A stretch of 64,000 bases of DNA, from contig NC_060249.1 in assembly GCF_921293095.1 (NCBI RefSeq), positions 75,713,907 to 75,777,906 of the forward strand. Direction: 5' to 3'. A program made the position numbers and the translations under genes. Position 1 is the first letter of the stretch. Each line of letters opens with the position of its first letter. This document shows, piece by piece, positions 62,050-64,000 of the stretch. The stretch is from Ischnura elegans. Its lineage: Eukaryota; Arthropoda; Insecta; Odonata; Coenagrionidae. A model generated the notes under the pieces. That model did no database searches. It saw only the letters and a program-made list of their open reading frames with translations, and had not been told where the DNA came from.

Positions 62050-62734
62050 GCCCGGTCAAATTAGCCCAAAAAATAGGGGTACCCTGAAATAAATTCCCAA
62101 AAAGCTGAAAATTTGCAAGAACGTTAGGAATACTACTCTAATGAAATCCTGAAAAGTCCTAGTTCCCGTATGTGCACAAAATGTTTTTCAAGGTCAAAGG
62201 TCACAAATTAGGTTTTCTTCATTTTTTAGGCAAACTGTTATTTTTATGATGAAAAAAATCAGAACAAAAATTTTAGATCAGATAATTACCCACAGCATTG
62301 TCACCATACTTTTTTCTCTTAGAATTACCATTTCTGAGAAAAAAAGCCATTTGAAAGTTAAGTGGACGTGAATTCTCCGTAATATGCAAGACAATATCGT
62401 TGCGCTCTCTGAACATTATTGGACAGCTCCTGCTAACTTTCGAATGGCTTTTTCTCAGAAATGGTGAATCATCTTAGAGAAAAAAGTATGATGATAATTT
62501 GTAGATAATTTCTTGATCTAAAGCAGGTCTCAGCAATTTTTATCGTAAAAGTTACCGTTTGGCAAATAAATGCAAAAAAACCCATTTTGTGACCTTTGAC
62601 CTTGAAAAAATTTTTTTCTGTTCAAACGGGATCGATGGGGATTTTTCAGGATTTCTTGAGGTATTACTAGCGTTCCTGTAAAATTTCAGCTTGTTGGGAA
62701 TTTATGCAAGGGTCAATATCTATTTTGACCTGGC
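62050..62734. mobile_element. Foldback/MITE-type element, arms of about 300 bp
   Basis: The left arm 62050-62361 and right arm 62434-62734 are inverted copies of each other, separated by a 72-base loop. Shared blocks include TTTTCAAGGTCAAAGGTCACAAA, CATACTTTTTTCTC, CCATTTCTGAGAAAAA and AAATTCCCAA-AAGCTGAAA. The ends read TA-GCCCGGTCAAA and GACCTGGC-TA, in keeping with a TA target duplicate. The arms differ by about a quarter, so it is old. No coding capacity. Superfamily unsure; the TA duplicate suggests Tc1/mariner. Confidence 0.8.
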
Positions 62735-62736
62735 TA

Positions 62737-64000
62737 TACAGAGAATATTTCGTACAGTAATTGTTGTATGTTGTTTTTAATCTCAAATATGAGGAGAGCG
62801 TTTGCCTGTCAGACCCTTGTGTCCCCTGACCTTCCGGAAAATTACTGAATCCGCCCTTGACGGTGTAGTTTAATCGTACAAGTAATACATTCCTGTGTAA
62901 TTATGAACTTTGTCGTCAATGCCAACGGTGTTAATCGTGAGCGATGAATTTGCGAACATTTTACCACACTAGGGGTGCGATGCTAAAATCCTTGTTCAAA
63001 GTTTTTATGGATAGTGCTATATTTGTGCCTGAAATTTGGAGTGAGGCATTATTTGTTTATTTTTTAAAAACACTTTCTTCGCGAGTTCAAACTTTATGTC
63101 AATCGAATTTATCCCGTCCAAATGTAATTCTGTATTCACTATCGTGGGTTTTATCAGAATTATTTTCGTTCAAGAAATCGCGTCATAAATGGGCACACCG
63201 AAGCGTCAAGTTGCTCTGAACCCACGTAGAGAAAAAAATCATAGTTTTAACCCACACGAAGAGCAGCGAAGGCATAGTATCAGTTCCATATGAACTGATA
63301 GGAGTTACTACATAAATAGTTTCTCTATCAAAACCACTCGCAATGGGGACTTATTGCGTTGAATCCTGTGTGTGAGGAAATTTACAATTTATAAATTTCT
63401 CTAATAAATCGGAAAAACAGGCTGGAAAGTTTCATTTCCAGGCCAAATCTCTATTATACATGGAGAAATTTAACTATCCCCAATGTGTTGGTGCAAAAAT
63501 TCAGGCGACAAATTTATGACAAAATTGTGTCAAAATGATTTCTTATATCAGCCCACCTCCCTAATACGCCACTCAATACCCTCACTATATTCTCTTCAGG
63601 CGGTGAAAGAGTCCCTGACGCATGTTTATTCTGTAAATTATTGATCAAAGATTAAATGGAAACTGTCGATTTTTATGATATCTTCTAGAGATTAATTTAA
63701 CGAGAAGAAGAGCTACAAACAAAGCATTTATAACTAATTTGAGCTTCTCGTGGAAAATTCCGTGAAAATATCTATTCAGACGGGATTATCGAGGAAGCAT
63801 TCGGATGAATAATGCCCCTCGTATCAATGGAGGAGTTCTAGCAGGAAGACGTTGGCGGAAGTGCGAATATCATCCAGGGCATCCTACCGCTCCGTGACGT
63901 TCCCTCTTTTCCTCCTACCTTGACCTTTTTTATATTGTGGAAAATGGCAGAAAGGCCCGATTCTTACCTTCTAATCTAAAAGAGAGAGAGATATCGCTAT
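62737..64000. other. No recognised gene
   Basis: AT-rich sequence with no domain-bearing frame. A 91-codon frame at 62944-63219 has no recognisable motif. A short (GA)n run lies at 63980-63990. Confidence 0.35.

Noticed and set aside
62944-63219. 91-codon + strand frame
   Set aside because: No recognisable motif, no splice or repeat context, AT-rich surroundings; likely chance.

Overview
The window is a eukaryotic, almost certainly arthropod (probably insect) repeat-rich segment. The evidence is intron-bearing genes with GT-AG junctions, I-clade, PHD-finger and CR1/Jockey-like LINEs, PIF/Harbinger, Tigger/pogo, Helitron, Copia and Gypsy pieces, and a DUF4806-type gene. I cannot name the species. 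No ordinary single-copy host gene is securely identified; nearly every coding stretch belongs to a mobile element or is associated with one.

The dominant inhabitant is one I-clade LINE group (ORF1 with three CCHC knuckles; ORF2 with endonuclease, reverse transcriptase and RNase H; a (TAC)n tail). It occurs at least twelve times, all on the + strand: copy 1 (3-1932), A (9487-15173), C (17412-18724), D (22663-24298 plus 29925-30186), E (24300-29913), F (30187-30703), G (34695-39510), B (42423-48105), a 49-bp 5' scrap (50767-50815), H (53025-55299), an RNase H scrap (59495-59812) and a roughly 58-bp 3' scrap (61025-61082). A and B are almost identical full-length copies (about 5.69 kb) with 13-bp target-site duplications; E and H are near-identical members of a second subfamily. 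Both pairs point to recent activity.

Layout: 1-7500 is a minus-strand PHD-finger LINE interrupted by a 2,038-bp non-autonomous DNA transposon and by I-copy 1. 9260-19790 is a fossil Copia element (minus strand) split by LINE A, a second PHD-finger LINE and LINE C. 19900-22540 holds a tRNA-like sequence, a minus-strand Harbinger relic and a Helitron helicase relic. 22663-30703 is a stack of I elements (E and F inside D). 30826-32736 is a Harbinger element with a convergent BESS-motif exon, followed by an old CR1/Jockey-like LINE. 34695-39510 is LINE G, then a 90-bp minisatellite. 40855-50667 holds a seven-exon DUF4806-type gene with LINE B in its first visible intron and, beside it in the same orientation, a 675-aa CACTA/tnp2-like transposase gene. 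51895-58001 is a Tigger relic cut by LINE H, which is itself cut off against a fossil Gypsy element. 58002-64000 is mostly unassigned, with short LINE and Helitron scraps and a 685-bp foldback element.

The most interesting signal is RNA structure at both ends of the I-clade group. At the 5' end there are two adjacent hairpins (CCCC-loop-GGGG with a freely varying loop, then an 8-bp stem capped by a GNRA tetraloop), followed by family-specific but still paired stems. At the 3' end a hairpin just before the (TAC)n tail shows compensatory base changes between copies.
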